The notes under the pieces were generated by a model. That model had not been told where the DNA came from. It worked only from the letters and a program-made list of their open reading frames with translations, and searched no databases. The translations under genes and the position numbers were made by a program. Positions 17,596 through 24,365 of a stretch of DNA of 36,867 nucleotides are shown here, one piece after another (the stretch's first letter is position 1; the number at the start of each line of letters is the position of its first letter). The DNA comes from Planctomycetia bacterium (GTDB lineage: Bacteria > Planctomycetota > Planctomycetia > Pirellulales > Thermoguttaceae). The DNA lies in assembly GCA_030527705.1 (NCBI GenBank), contig JAUNAI010000009.1:1-36867 (forward strand), read 5' to 3'.

Positions 17596-18426
17596 TTACT
17601 TTTTTACAATTTTCGTCAAAAATGCTATTTCTGGGATTATTTTAATCGGGATTCCTTTTTGTTGTAAATTTTGTGTGGCTCGAATCTTATTGGTCGTTTT
17701 TCCTTTTTTATACTCTTCCCACAGTTGCTGACCGACGACAAGGTGGGTGACGTGGGAAGAGACTTCCAGACGGGTTTCGCCTCCTCCAGCTTTTACAAGG
17801 TTTCGGGCTTCTTCACGGGTCAAGCCGTATAAGTCGCCGGTAAAAACATGACACGTTCCCTCAAAAATTTTTTGTTCTTCGGTTTTTTGAGGCGGAACGG
17901 ATAAAACAAGCTCGGACGGTTGAGGAAATTCGTCGGGGATTTCGCGCAATGAAAACGGAAAATCTTCCCAATTCAGGTTTTCTTCTTCCTCTTCCATAAG
18001 TCCGTTTTCGTCGCAATATTGCATGGCAAGTTTCAAATAACGCTGTAGAATGTAAATCGGCGGGAATTGGTTTCGGCGATTGTACCAGACCACTAAATCA
18101 TCGCCTTTTTTGTCGCTGTTACACCTCGCACAGGCAAAAACAAGATTGTCGCCGGAATCCCACCCGCCACGAATTCTCGGGACGACGTGATCCAGCGTTA
18201 ATTTTCCGACGACTCCACAATAACAGCAAGCGTCGGGCAAGTCCATTTTCATTTTTTCATCTTTGAAAATTGACTTTACTTTTGACGTTCCTTCCAGAAG
18301 TTGCTTCAAAAATTTTTTTCGGATGCCATACGCAATGGGCGTGTAAGTTTTGTTCCCATTTTTCAGGGAGTAAACCGCCATTCCAAGTGTGGCGTAATGG
18401 CGGTATAAACGTTCACGGAGTTTCAT
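17596..18426 (-). CDS. HNH endonuclease-BRCT fusion protein
   Basis: This 276-residue protein has two recognisable domains. Residues 64-105 form an HNH nuclease: zinc pair C67/C70, catalytic [18 protein letters not shown] with D79-H80, N93, and zinc pair C99/C102. An acidic linker at 140-185 leads to a BRCT domain at about 187-272 ([20 protein letters not shown], then [11 protein letters not shown] and a [10 protein letters not shown] segment), most like the BRCT of NAD-dependent DNA ligase. HNH domains cut DNA; BRCT domains bind DNA ends, nicks or proteins. The pairing suggests a nuclease targeted by a BRCT module, for example defence or DNA processing. Its ATG overlaps the stop of the upstream SHD1-like gene by 4 bp, so the two are co-translated. 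Confidence 0.88.
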   Translation of the reverse strand: MKLRERLYRHYATLGMAVYSLKNGNKTYTPIAYGIRKKFLKQLLEGTSKVKSIFKDEKMKMDLPDACCYCGVVGKLTLDHVVPRIRGGWDSGDNLVFACARCNSDKKGDDLVVWYNRRNQFPPIYILQRYLKLAMQYCDENGLMEEEEENLNWEDFPFSLREIPDEFPQPSELVLSVPPQKTEEQKIFEGTCHVFTGDLYGLTREEARNLVKAGGGETRLEVSSHVTHLVVGQQLWEEYKKGKTTNKIRATQNLQQKGIPIKIIPEIAFLTKIVKK

Positions 18427-19145
18427 TTTTCACGCTCTTTCATTGCGTCTTCAAGTTCACCAGGGTAGTCGAGGCACTGTTCTAAAATATAATTGCGGTC
18501 ACGTTCACAAAATTTCTCAAATTTGAATTTTTTGGTTCCTTTAGTGGTACTGATATAAACTTCTTTTTTCGTTGTCATTCGGCTTAACGTACCTTCAAGC
18601 GTGTTTCCGTTTACGTCAGTCCATTTTCGAGGATACTGGTTTTCAGGTTTTTTAAGGCGAACCGTCCCATGTTCAATCGTTTCTCTTTTAGGATACTTTT
18701 TCTTTTTGGGTTTAGTTTCCGGTTTAGTTTCTTCTTTTGGGGCGGTTTCCGGTTTGGTTTCGGGTTCGTCATCCAGCTCGGTAGTCTTTTCCGGCTCCGG
18801 TTCGGAATCAGTTTTAGTTTGTGAGGCTTCATTGTCTGCAGAAGGTTCAGCAACTGGAAACGTTTCGGGGGCTGGCGTTACATCTGTAGTAATAACCGTA
18901 GAAGGGGGAGAGGATTTACGAGCGCGTTTGGCGCACTCAGGGACTATAACAAAAAAGAAAACAATAACGAATAAAATCAGCGTCCAGACAAAACAACCGC
19001 AACCCAAGAAGGTTTTTCTTCCTCCTTTTCTTTCCATTGCCACCATTTTTGCCATGTCTCTTTCATAGCGACGTTTGTTTTCACAGTTTCGGAGGTCTCC
19101 ATAAAGGACTTTTTTCCAGTATCGTCTTTCATTTTCAGTGACCAT
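18423..19145 (-). CDS. Single-pass membrane protein with a C-terminal SHD1-like domain
   Basis: This 240-residue protein has a basic N-terminus with a Cys at 21, a transmembrane helix at about 46-69, and a Pro/Thr/Glu-rich linker at about 78-150 with repeated KPET. The compact C-terminal domain at about 172-221 begins [15 protein letters not shown] and ends [10 protein letters not shown]. That pattern (WT-D-G near the start, D-x-x-YI at the end) matches SLA1 homology domain 1, a module frequent in planctomycete membrane proteins. It is the first gene of a leftward two-gene operon with the HNH-BRCT protein and is transcribed divergently from the phage regulator. The host-type domain suggests acquisition from a planctomycete host. 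Its function is unknown. Confidence 0.75.
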   Translation of the reverse strand: MVTENERRYWKKVLYGDLRNCENKRRYERDMAKMVAMERKGGRKTFLGCGCFVWTLILFVIVFFFVIVPECAKRARKSSPPSTVITTDVTPAPETFPVAEPSADNEASQTKTDSEPEPEKTTELDDEPETKPETAPKEETKPETKPKKKKYPKRETIEHGTVRLKKPENQYPRKWTDVNGNTLEGTLSRMTTKKEVYISTTKGTKKFKFEKFCERDRNYILEQCLDYPGELEDAMKEREK

Positions 19146-19221
19146 TTGGACCTCTCAGAAAAATTTAAAAATTTTTCAAAAAATCAAGATTTTTTGAATT
19201 TCGTTGATTATGAAAATTTAT

Positions 19222-19250
19222 TTGACAAATTCTATTTTATAGTGTATATA
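19222..19250 (+). promoter_or_regulatory. Strong rightward promoter
   Basis: A consensus TTGACA and TATATA are spaced by exactly 17 bp, reading towards the ribbon-helix-helix gene at 19,415. It overlaps the leftward promoter at 19241-19269. Confidence 0.65.
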
Positions 19251-19269
19251 AGATATTGGGGGTTGTCAA
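19241..19269 (-). promoter_or_regulatory. Leftward promoter for the SHD1-like/HNH-BRCT operon
   Basis: On the minus strand, TTGACA (19269-19264) and TACACT (19246-19241) are spaced by 17 bp, about 95 bp before the ATG at 19,145. Its -10 region lies inside the rightward promoter, so the two cannot both be occupied at once. Confidence 0.5.
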
Positions 19270-19343
19270 GTGTGCGACTTGTAAAATTTCTAACTTTTTT
19301 TATAAAAATTTGGATTTTTTTTGAGTTTTTCTCTCCCCACCCC

Positions 19344-19378
19344 TTGACTGTATGTATATTATATGCTAAAATACATAC
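19344..19378 (+). promoter_or_regulatory. Promoter with palindromic operator before the RHH regulator
   Basis: TTGACT and TAAAAT are spaced by 17 bp with an extended TATGC. A perfect 8-bp inverted repeat, GTATGTAT (19350-19357) and ATACATAC (19371-19378), covers the spacer and -10 box. This is an operator-like arrangement suited to autorepression by the ribbon-helix-helix protein encoded 37 bp downstream. Confidence 0.65.
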
Positions 19379-19414
19379 CAATTAAGTGAAGGACTATATA
19401 AGAAAGGAGAAGTT

Positions 19415-19642
19415 ATGGGTGATATGAAAAGACTTAACTTCATCTTTCCTCAAGAGCTTGTTGATTTACTCGACAAGATGGCAAGGGAAAGAATGTGCGA
19501 CAGAAGCGACTTTATACGTCAGTTACTTTTTGACGTGTCGCGTACAAGCGGCAAGTTTCCTACGGAAATTCAGGCTGAATGCCGAGAGGAAATGGCGTCT
19601 TTTAGAAAACGGCTGGAAGCGCTTGAAGCAAAAGTCAAGTAG
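19415..19642 (+). CDS. Ribbon-helix-helix (CopG/Arc-like) transcriptional regulator
   Basis: This 75-residue protein begins MGDMKRLNFIFPQELVDLLD. The residues KRLNFIFP form the beta-strand that would contact DNA, and LVDLLDKMAR and RSDFIRQLLFDV form the two helices of a ribbon-helix-helix fold. A C-terminal coiled coil follows (EEMASFRKRLEALEAKV). Such proteins act as dimers on short palindromes. AGAAAGGAGAA precedes the ATG. The perfect inverted repeat over its own promoter is the natural candidate site, so it is probably an autoregulated repressor in the prophage control region. Whether it is the lysogeny master repressor cannot be told. Confidence 0.82.
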   Translation: MGDMKRLNFIFPQELVDLLDKMARERMCDRSDFIRQLLFDVSRTSGKFPTEIQAECREEMASFRKRLEALEAKVK

Positions 19643-19655
19643 GGAGAGAAAAGGC

Positions 19656-19810
19656 GGAGCGCGCCAGTAAGTTTGGCGACCGACGGCGCACTCCTAGACC
19701 GACCAGAAGGTCAAGTCACTCTTAAGTATACTTTTTCTAAAAAAGTTGACAAGGGGGGGGCTTGGCTCGCTTCCAGCCGTAAACCCCGTCCGGGATGCTC
19801 TCGCCCGGAC
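19656..19810 (+). ncRNA. Cluster of hairpins between the RHH gene and the first HTH gene (possible structured RNA)
   Basis: The 188-bp gap holds three stems: GGAGCGCGCC / GGCGCACTCC (10 bp, one mismatch, 19656-19694), GACC-AGAA-GGTC (19701-19712), and a perfect GTCCGGG / CCCGGAC (19788-19810). A run of eight G lies between them. No matching T run follows the stems. The block could be a small RNA or a leader controlling the HTH gene that starts at 19,831; no known family is recognised. Confidence 0.35.
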
Positions 19811-19830
19811 TTTGAATATTGTGCTATATC

Positions 19831-20103
19831 ATGTTACTTACTATCAAAGAAGTCGCCGAGCAGTTGCAAGTCTCGGAGGATCGCGTTCGCGATTGGACGA
19901 AGCGCGGGGAGTTGGCGGCGGTTGTCGTTAGCCCAAGAGCGTCTAGCAAAAAACCACAGTTGCGGATTCGACCGGAAGCCCTAGAGGATTTTTTGGACGA
20001 AAGAAGCGCGTATATGTCCAGCAGTCGGAAACGGTCTCAAAGTTCCAGAGTGGATAAAGAATGGTCCCGTCGCGCCGCCGCGCTTGGGTTAAAAATCGGA
20101 TAA
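19831..20103 (+). CDS. Helix-turn-helix (MerR/excisionase-like) small protein
   Basis: This ~90-residue protein begins MLLTIKEVAEQLQVSEDRVR. The N-terminal winged-helix/HTH-17-type segment (residues ~1-55, ending IRPEALEDFLDER) is the fold used by excisionases and small MerR-like proteins. The C-terminus is basic (SSRKRSQSSRVDKEWSRR). A TTG start four codons earlier is possible; the ATG at 19,831 fits the domain better. The ribosome-binding site is weak and a stable hairpin ends 20 bp upstream, so translation may be regulated. As an excisionase-type protein it could act in prophage excision or in early gene control. Confidence 0.75.
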   Translation: MLLTIKEVAEQLQVSEDRVRDWTKRGELAAVVVSPRASSKKPQLRIRPEALEDFLDERSAYMSSSRKRSQSSRVDKEWSRRAAALGLKIG

Positions 20104-20157
20104 AATACAGAAACTTTTTCATCGTTTTAGGGAAGATCAGTATGTAACAATACCGAG

Positions 20158-20208
20158 CGACCCAATTGGCAACATCGTAAAAAGTCCCATTTTTGCGGTG
20201 GTGGGTCG
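20158..20208. promoter_or_regulatory. 51-bp inverted-repeat element before the 84-residue ORF
   Basis: CGACCCA (20158-20164) and TGGGTCG (20202-20208) are perfect inverted arms enclosing an inner AAAAA / TTTTT hairpin. It lies 34 bp upstream of the next start codon and could be an operator pair or an mRNA structure. Confidence 0.3.
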
Positions 20209-20242
20209 TGTACCCTATCTTCCTTTTAAAGAAAGGATTATT

Positions 20243-20497
20243 ATGTATCAGCCTATAGAACTGAAAGAGCGCGTCGAAACGTCCTTGAAACACTATGTTG
20301 AAATGGACTGTTTTCATCGGACTTTGACTGGTCTGCATCGTGATATTCTTCAGTTAGATTCGAAGTTGAGAAAAGCTCGCTTGGATTCCACACGGAAACA
20401 GTATCAAGCGGAGTTACGCGATAAGTTGGGCGATTTTTGGCGGTGTTCGAGTGAACTCGCTCGCTCGGCTAGTGCTTGGCAGTGGGTCAAGCGGTAA
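20243..20497 (+). CDS. Hypothetical small helical protein (84 aa)
   Basis: The start is ATG 20,243, supported by AAAGGA 8 bp upstream; a longer in-frame version from 20,198 lacks such a site. The product is almost entirely helical and charged (ELKERVETSLKHYVEMDCFH, DSKLRKARLDSTRKQYQAEL) and looks like a coiled coil with no transmembrane segment. No domain is recognised. It lies in the rightward early operon between two HTH proteins, so a role in replication or regulation is plausible but unproven. Confidence 0.7.
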   Translation: MYQPIELKERVETSLKHYVEMDCFHRTLTGLHRDILQLDSKLRKARLDSTRKQYQAELRDKLGDFWRCSSELARSASAWQWVKR

Positions 20498-20516
20498 TTT
20501 TTCCATAGGAGGTTAT

Positions 20517-20942
20517 ATGGACGAAAATTTTGTATCAGAAGAAGGTTTAATCTCGGAAACAATTCCATTTGTCGGCGGTTCCGGCAACGCTTCCGGCGAA
20601 ATCGGCGACGATGGGAGACGTAGCGGTGAACTGACGCTCGACGAGGCAGCGAAACTTTTGGGTATGTCGCCGAAGCGCGTTCGACGGTTTTGTGTTCAGA
20701 ACGTCATTCCATCTGTGACGCGGTTTAACATGATTTTCATTCCGGAACAGGCGTTGAACGAGTGGTATTCGCTCCCGGAAAATCGGGCGCAGATTCGATC
20801 GTTTCAAGTTTATCCGGTCGAAATTGACATAGCTTCCGATGAAGTTCCGGCGAAAAAAGTTGCGCTGGACGACCTTCTCGCGAAAATGTGTGAACGTTTT
20901 GACCGTCTGGAAGCGACTTTAAACCAGATTTTGGAGCGATAA
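20517..20942 (+). CDS. Helix-turn-helix DNA-binding protein (excisionase-like fold)
   Basis: The start is ATG 20,517 because AGGAGG precedes it at ideal spacing; an upstream in-frame start overlaps the previous gene and has no such site. The 141-residue product has a flexible N-terminus, then an HTH of the MerR/excisionase type (LTLDEAAKLLGMSPKRVRRF), then IPEQALNEWY. The C-terminal tail (DDLLAKMCERFDRLEATLNQ) is a likely dimerisation coiled coil. Its stop codon overlaps the primase ATG by one base, indicating translational coupling. By position it may be a replication-initiation or loading factor binding the nearby candidate origin; this is inferred. Confidence 0.78.
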   Translation: MDENFVSEEGLISETIPFVGGSGNASGEIGDDGRRSGELTLDEAAKLLGMSPKRVRRFCVQNVIPSVTRFNMIFIPEQALNEWYSLPENRAQIRSFQVYPVEIDIASDEVPAKKVALDDLLAKMCERFDRLEATLNQILER

Positions 20943-22021
20943 TGGGGTTTTCAGTTTCACTTCATCAGATAGTGGACGCTGTGGGAAAGAATACCCGCGA
21001 CGTCCTCGTGCGTGTCGCTGGAATTCCAGCGGAGTTTTGCGATGAAAAACATCATCCTTGTCCGGCGTGTGGTGGTCTGGATCGTTTTCGTGTTTTGGAT
21101 TTAGAGGAAGGAACGTGTTTTTGCAATCGCTGTTTCAATAAGCGAAATGGCAATTATATCAACGCAGTTATGCACTTCCGAAACGTTGGTTTTCGTGACG
21201 CGCTTTTGCTGATTGCGGATTATCTCGGAATTAGAAAAGAAGGGACTTTCGCGCAAGCGGTTCCCGGCTGTCGTGCGTCGGCGACTTCCAAAAAGAAGGC
21301 GATGACATCAAAAATTAAACGGGTTTTGCATCCCATTTATAACACTGACGGTTCGCGGAAAGGTATGAGAGTTGATTCGTCGTGTGATGGGAAAGAGTGG
21401 TCTACTTTTTTTCCGTGGAACGGCTTCACTTATCAGCCTGTTCCTAGGGAAGTTTCGGCAAATTCCCACGTCAAAAAACATACGATTTACGAGTATCTCG
21501 ACGCGGATGGCGGACCACACCATATCGTTTATCGGCTTGATCTTAAGCAGGGGCGAAAAATCCCCATGCAGTTTCACTGGGACGGCTCGGCATATGTCCT
21601 CGGCAAGAGTGAAGAGCAGATTCCATATAATGCGCCTGATGTTCTCAAGGCGAAAAGGGTCTTTTTCGTCGAGGGAGAAAAATGTGCTGCGGCTTTGCAG
21701 TGGGATTTAAGTCGGAATCCTCCAGAGGGTGAAATGCCGGCTGTGACGTGCATTAATTGCGGTTGTGGAGCGTTTTCCGATTCATATATCCCATATTTTG
21801 AGGGAAAAGACCTTTTTATTTATCCTGACAATGACGCGCCGGGCGAGCGTCTGGCGTGTGAATTGGTAGAGAAATTGTCGTCGGTGTGTAAGAGTATCAA
21901 GGTCTATAAATGGCCCGATGGGACGCCCGAAAAATGGGATATTGCGGATGAAATTGTGAAACGGAATGCGGAACGGAAAGCGACGGAGGCGGAAATCGTC
22001 GTTGAGTCGGGATTAAAATAA
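20942..22021 (+). CDS. Phage DNA primase with zinc finger and Toprim domain
   Basis: This 359-residue protein has an N-terminal CHC2/P4-type zinc finger (HHPCPACGGLDRFRV with C40 and C43, and CFCNRC with C61 and C64). A Toprim domain follows from about residue 235: VFFVEGEKCAAAL carries the acidic Glu and IYPDNDAPGERLA carries the Asp pair. It would make RNA primers for phage replication. It is smaller than DnaG and lacks a helicase domain; the separate helicase gene downstream supplies that. The last ~11 codons are duplicated 74 bp downstream (see the repeat at 21989-22098), so the gene end has been rearranged. Confidence 0.86.
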   Translation: MGFSVSLHQIVDAVGKNTRDVLVRVAGIPAEFCDEKHHPCPACGGLDRFRVLDLEEGTCFCNRCFNKRNGNYINAVMHFRNVGFRDALLLIADYLGIRKEGTFAQAVPGCRASATSKKKAMTSKIKRVLHPIYNTDGSRKGMRVDSSCDGKEWSTFFPWNGFTYQPVPREVSANSHVKKHTIYEYLDADGGPHHIVYRLDLKQGRKIPMQFHWDGSAYVLGKSEEQIPYNAPDVLKAKRVFFVEGEKCAAALQWDLSRNPPEGEMPAVTCINCGCGAFSDSYIPYFEGKDLFIYPDNDAPGERLACELVEKLSSVCKSIKVYKWPDGTPEKWDIADEIVKRNAERKATEAEIVVESGLK

Positions 22022-22098
22022 GGTTCATAACCGGAAAAGGTTGGGCGGCTCGGCGGGTTGAAGCGGAAATCGTCGTTGAGTCGGAGTTAAAATAGGTA
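21989..22098 (+). repeat. 74-bp-period duplication of the primase gene end
   Basis: GCGGAAATCGTCGTTGAGTC starts at 21,989 and again at 22,063. Both copies run on to a stop codon (GGATTAAAATAA and GAGTTAAAATAG). The copies are in different frames, so only the first ends the primase. Confidence 0.8.
22035..22062 (-). repeat. R3 short dispersed repeat copy
   Basis: AAAAGGTTGGGCGGCTC and the following GGTTGAA match the reverse complement of 27862-27889 over 28 bp with 5 mismatches. Confidence 0.55.
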
Positions 22099-22103
22099 AA
22101 ATT

Positions 22104-22375
22104 GTGCCGGGGTTGTGCCGGGGCTGGTGGCGGTTTTCAGGAAATTAAGGAGGTTAAAATGAGTGGATAGATTTTAGGATGATTTTTCATTAAATGTCGG
22201 TTTTTAGGAGGTTTTAGCCGTTTTCGGTTAAGATTGCAGGGGAAATACACACTTTTTGGGAATTGGGATTTAGAAAGTGTGCCGGGGTGTGCCGAGGTTT
22301 TCTCTCTCTTTTTCTAATATTAATTAGGCAAGAATAATATTTTAATATTGTTTATTAATATTAGCAAGAAGCGTG
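22104..22375 (+). other. Candidate replication origin: iterons plus A/T-rich block
   Basis: Between primase and helicase lie GTGCCGGGG repeats in two pairs: 22104-22112 and 22115-22123, then 22279-22287 and GTGCCGAGG at 22289-22297. Directly after the second pair is an almost G/C-free stretch (about 22312-22372) with repeated TTAATATTA and a repeated ATTAG(G)CAAGAA. Iterons next to an easily melted block, beside the replication genes, are the layout of a phage origin. The 420-bp gap has no credible gene apart from a four-codon start-stop (ATG 22159) behind a strong AAGGAGG. Confidence 0.5.
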
Positions 22376-22439
22376 TCATTCAATAACAATTTTGGTATTT
22401 TTTACAGTTCCTAGCCAGAGATGGGCGGGGGAAGAAACG

Positions 22440-24047
22440 ATGGATTTTTTTGCGGATTCAGGCTGGGTCGAAATCCCAAAAGGCGCGACACCAGAGGAAA
22501 GTGTGAAAGCACTGGTCGATTCAGGAGTTGTAACAAAATCAACTCTGGAAGATGAAAAACCAGAATGGAAAGAGCGTAAAAAACGGGTTAAGAAGGTCGC
22601 GGAAACGAAAACGGAATCGGGTTCAGAATCGGTTTTGGTTCAGGAAAAACAGGCGATTTATACCGGCGCGGCTTACGATGCTTATAAGTTTTTGGAACGT
22701 TTTGAGGAGCCGAGGTATGTTTTTTACATTCAAAATTGGTGGAAATATGATTCTCAAAACGGTTGGAGACAAGTGCTGGATGTGGAAATGCAACACGATG
22801 TAGCGGATTTTTTGGTCGAATCGTGTTACAAGTGCGACGCGAATGAAGTGGCGAAGATTTTGTTGGCAATGGTGCATTTTTGTCGGATTCCATACGCAGA
22901 GGACGTTTTCGACCAGACTTTTTTGCTGACGAAAACTGAATCGGGAGTTTTGGAGGTTGAGCACTCTCCAGGGTGGGTTGTGTGCGAAAATGCGACTTTT
23001 CACGTTCCGACGGTTGCGAAAGCGTTGTTTCGTGGGGAATCGGTTCCGGATGAAAGCGTGGCTCCATTATCGTCCACGTTGTTCACGCAGGGGAGAATTC
23101 CTTGCAAGTTGAATTTTGACGCGAAATGTGAACGTTGGGAGAGTTTCATCGAAAGCGCGTGTCCTTTTGACCGGGAATGTCTTCAGCAGATGTTTGGTTT
23201 GTCGCTGACGTTCGATAGGTCGTTTTGCGTGTTTTTTATCGTTTTCGGACCGGCTGGGAGTGGAAAAAGTACCTGTTTGAATATCTTGCAACGTCTGAAT
23301 CGTGGGACGGTTTCTCAGGTTTCGATGGGGCGTTTCGGGGAGAGATTTTATATTTATCCGCTGTCGCAAAACAGGGCGAATATCGTTCACGATATGGATT
23401 CCATTTTCGAGGGAGATGGGAGCGTGTCGCTTCGGGAGGCGGTTTTGAAATCGGTCGCGGCTGGGGAAAGTATGGAGGTCGAGCGGAAGCATCGACACGC
23501 GAAACGTGAATATTTACGGGCGTTGTGCGTTTTCGGAACGAATCAGGTACCACGATTTGCGGATAAATCCGAGGCGATTGCGCAACGAATGAAGATTATT
23601 CAGTTTCCAAATTCTTTTCGTGGAACGGAAGGACAAGTTAGAAATTTGACGGACATTTTGGCGTGCGATTTGGAAGGGGTGCTGATTTGGGCATTGAAAG
23701 GGTACGGAATGTTGCTGGAAATGGACGCGCTGGCGGTGAGTGAATCGCAAGAGGCGTATGACCTGAAAACCGAGGCATTTAAGGATATGCGTCCAGAAAT
23801 TCAGTTTTGTGATGAGTGTATTGTTTTCGACGATTTTATCGGTTTTTTGCCGTCGCTGGAAGTGTATAAAGCGTATGCGAATTTTTGTACAGACCGTGGC
23901 TATTGTCCTGCGGGAATGTCGAAGGTGATTCCGTTGATTGCGTCCTACTTGGGCGTTGATCTGAAACGGCGACGAATTCAAGGCGTGCAGGTGCGCGGTT
24001 TGGTCGGCGTGTCGCTTGCGGGGGGTACGAAGACTTACGTACAGTAG
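22440..24047 (+). CDS. Phage replicative helicase, SF3/D5-like (P4-type primase C-terminal family)
   Basis: This 535-residue protein is counted from ATG 22,440, which follows GGGGGAAG; a TTG start 16 codons upstream is less likely. The N-terminal ~70 residues are charged. A central region (residues ~75-240) resembles the D5 N-terminal domain. The ATPase core has Walker A FGPAGSGKST (269-278), an acidic Walker B-like segment (IVHDMDSIFEG) and sensor-type FGTNQVPRF. SF3 helicases unwind DNA at phage and plasmid origins. With the separate Toprim primase upstream it forms the replication module around the candidate origin. A weak hairpin terminator follows. Confidence 0.85.
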   Translation: MDFFADSGWVEIPKGATPEESVKALVDSGVVTKSTLEDEKPEWKERKKRVKKVAETKTESGSESVLVQEKQAIYTGAAYDAYKFLERFEEPRYVFYIQNWWKYDSQNGWRQVLDVEMQHDVADFLVESCYKCDANEVAKILLAMVHFCRIPYAEDVFDQTFLLTKTESGVLEVEHSPGWVVCENATFHVPTVAKALFRGESVPDESVAPLSSTLFTQGRIPCKLNFDAKCERWESFIESACPFDRECLQQMFGLSLTFDRSFCVFFIVFGPAGSGKSTCLNILQRLNRGTVSQVSMGRFGERFYIYPLSQNRANIVHDMDSIFEGDGSVSLREAVLKSVAAGESMEVERKHRHAKREYLRALCVFGTNQVPRFADKSEAIAQRMKIIQFPNSFRGTEGQVRNLTDILACDLEGVLIWALKGYGMLLEMDALAVSESQEAYDLKTEAFKDMRPEIQFCDECIVFDDFIGFLPSLEVYKAYANFCTDRGYCPAGMSKVIPLIASYLGVDLKRRRIQGVQVRGLVGVSLAGGTKTYVQ

Positions 24048-24096
24048 CGGATGGTGACTTTTGAAAAATCGTTACATTTTCAGTTTTTGAGAAATA

Positions 24097-24119
24097 GGGG
24101 ACGGCAAGGGGGTCCTTTT
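24097..24119 (+). terminator. Weak hairpin terminator after the helicase gene
   Basis: AGGGGAC and GTCCTTT can pair (two G-U) and run into TTTT. A similar AGGGGAC ... GTCCCTTTT hairpin occurs at 32408-32430. The rest of the gap to 24,365 shows only a short GTCGGGC/GCCCGA stem and A-rich sequence. Confidence 0.4.
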
Positions 24120-24365
24120 CAGAAATTTTATAAACAAGAAGCCAGACGGAAGAGTTCTTTATAAACGGAGAGTTTCTTTCTTTAGAGGAAGAACGGGAAG
24201 GAACGCAAAAATCGGACGGCAGGGGGAAGGGGAGGGTTTCGGAAGAGCGTTTTCGGAGGGAAGCGAGTTTTCGGCACAAGTCGGGCAACGCCCGAACCTA
24301 AAAACGTTACGCAAGAAAAAAAAGAAAAAAAATAAAAAGTTTTTTTTGAAAAAGGAGTTTTTTTC

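Noticed and set aside
22588-23981. Several 100-160-codon minus-strand frames under the helicase gene
   Set aside because: They overlap a helicase with clear Walker motifs, have no ribosome-binding sites and are Pro/Arg/Phe-rich shadows.
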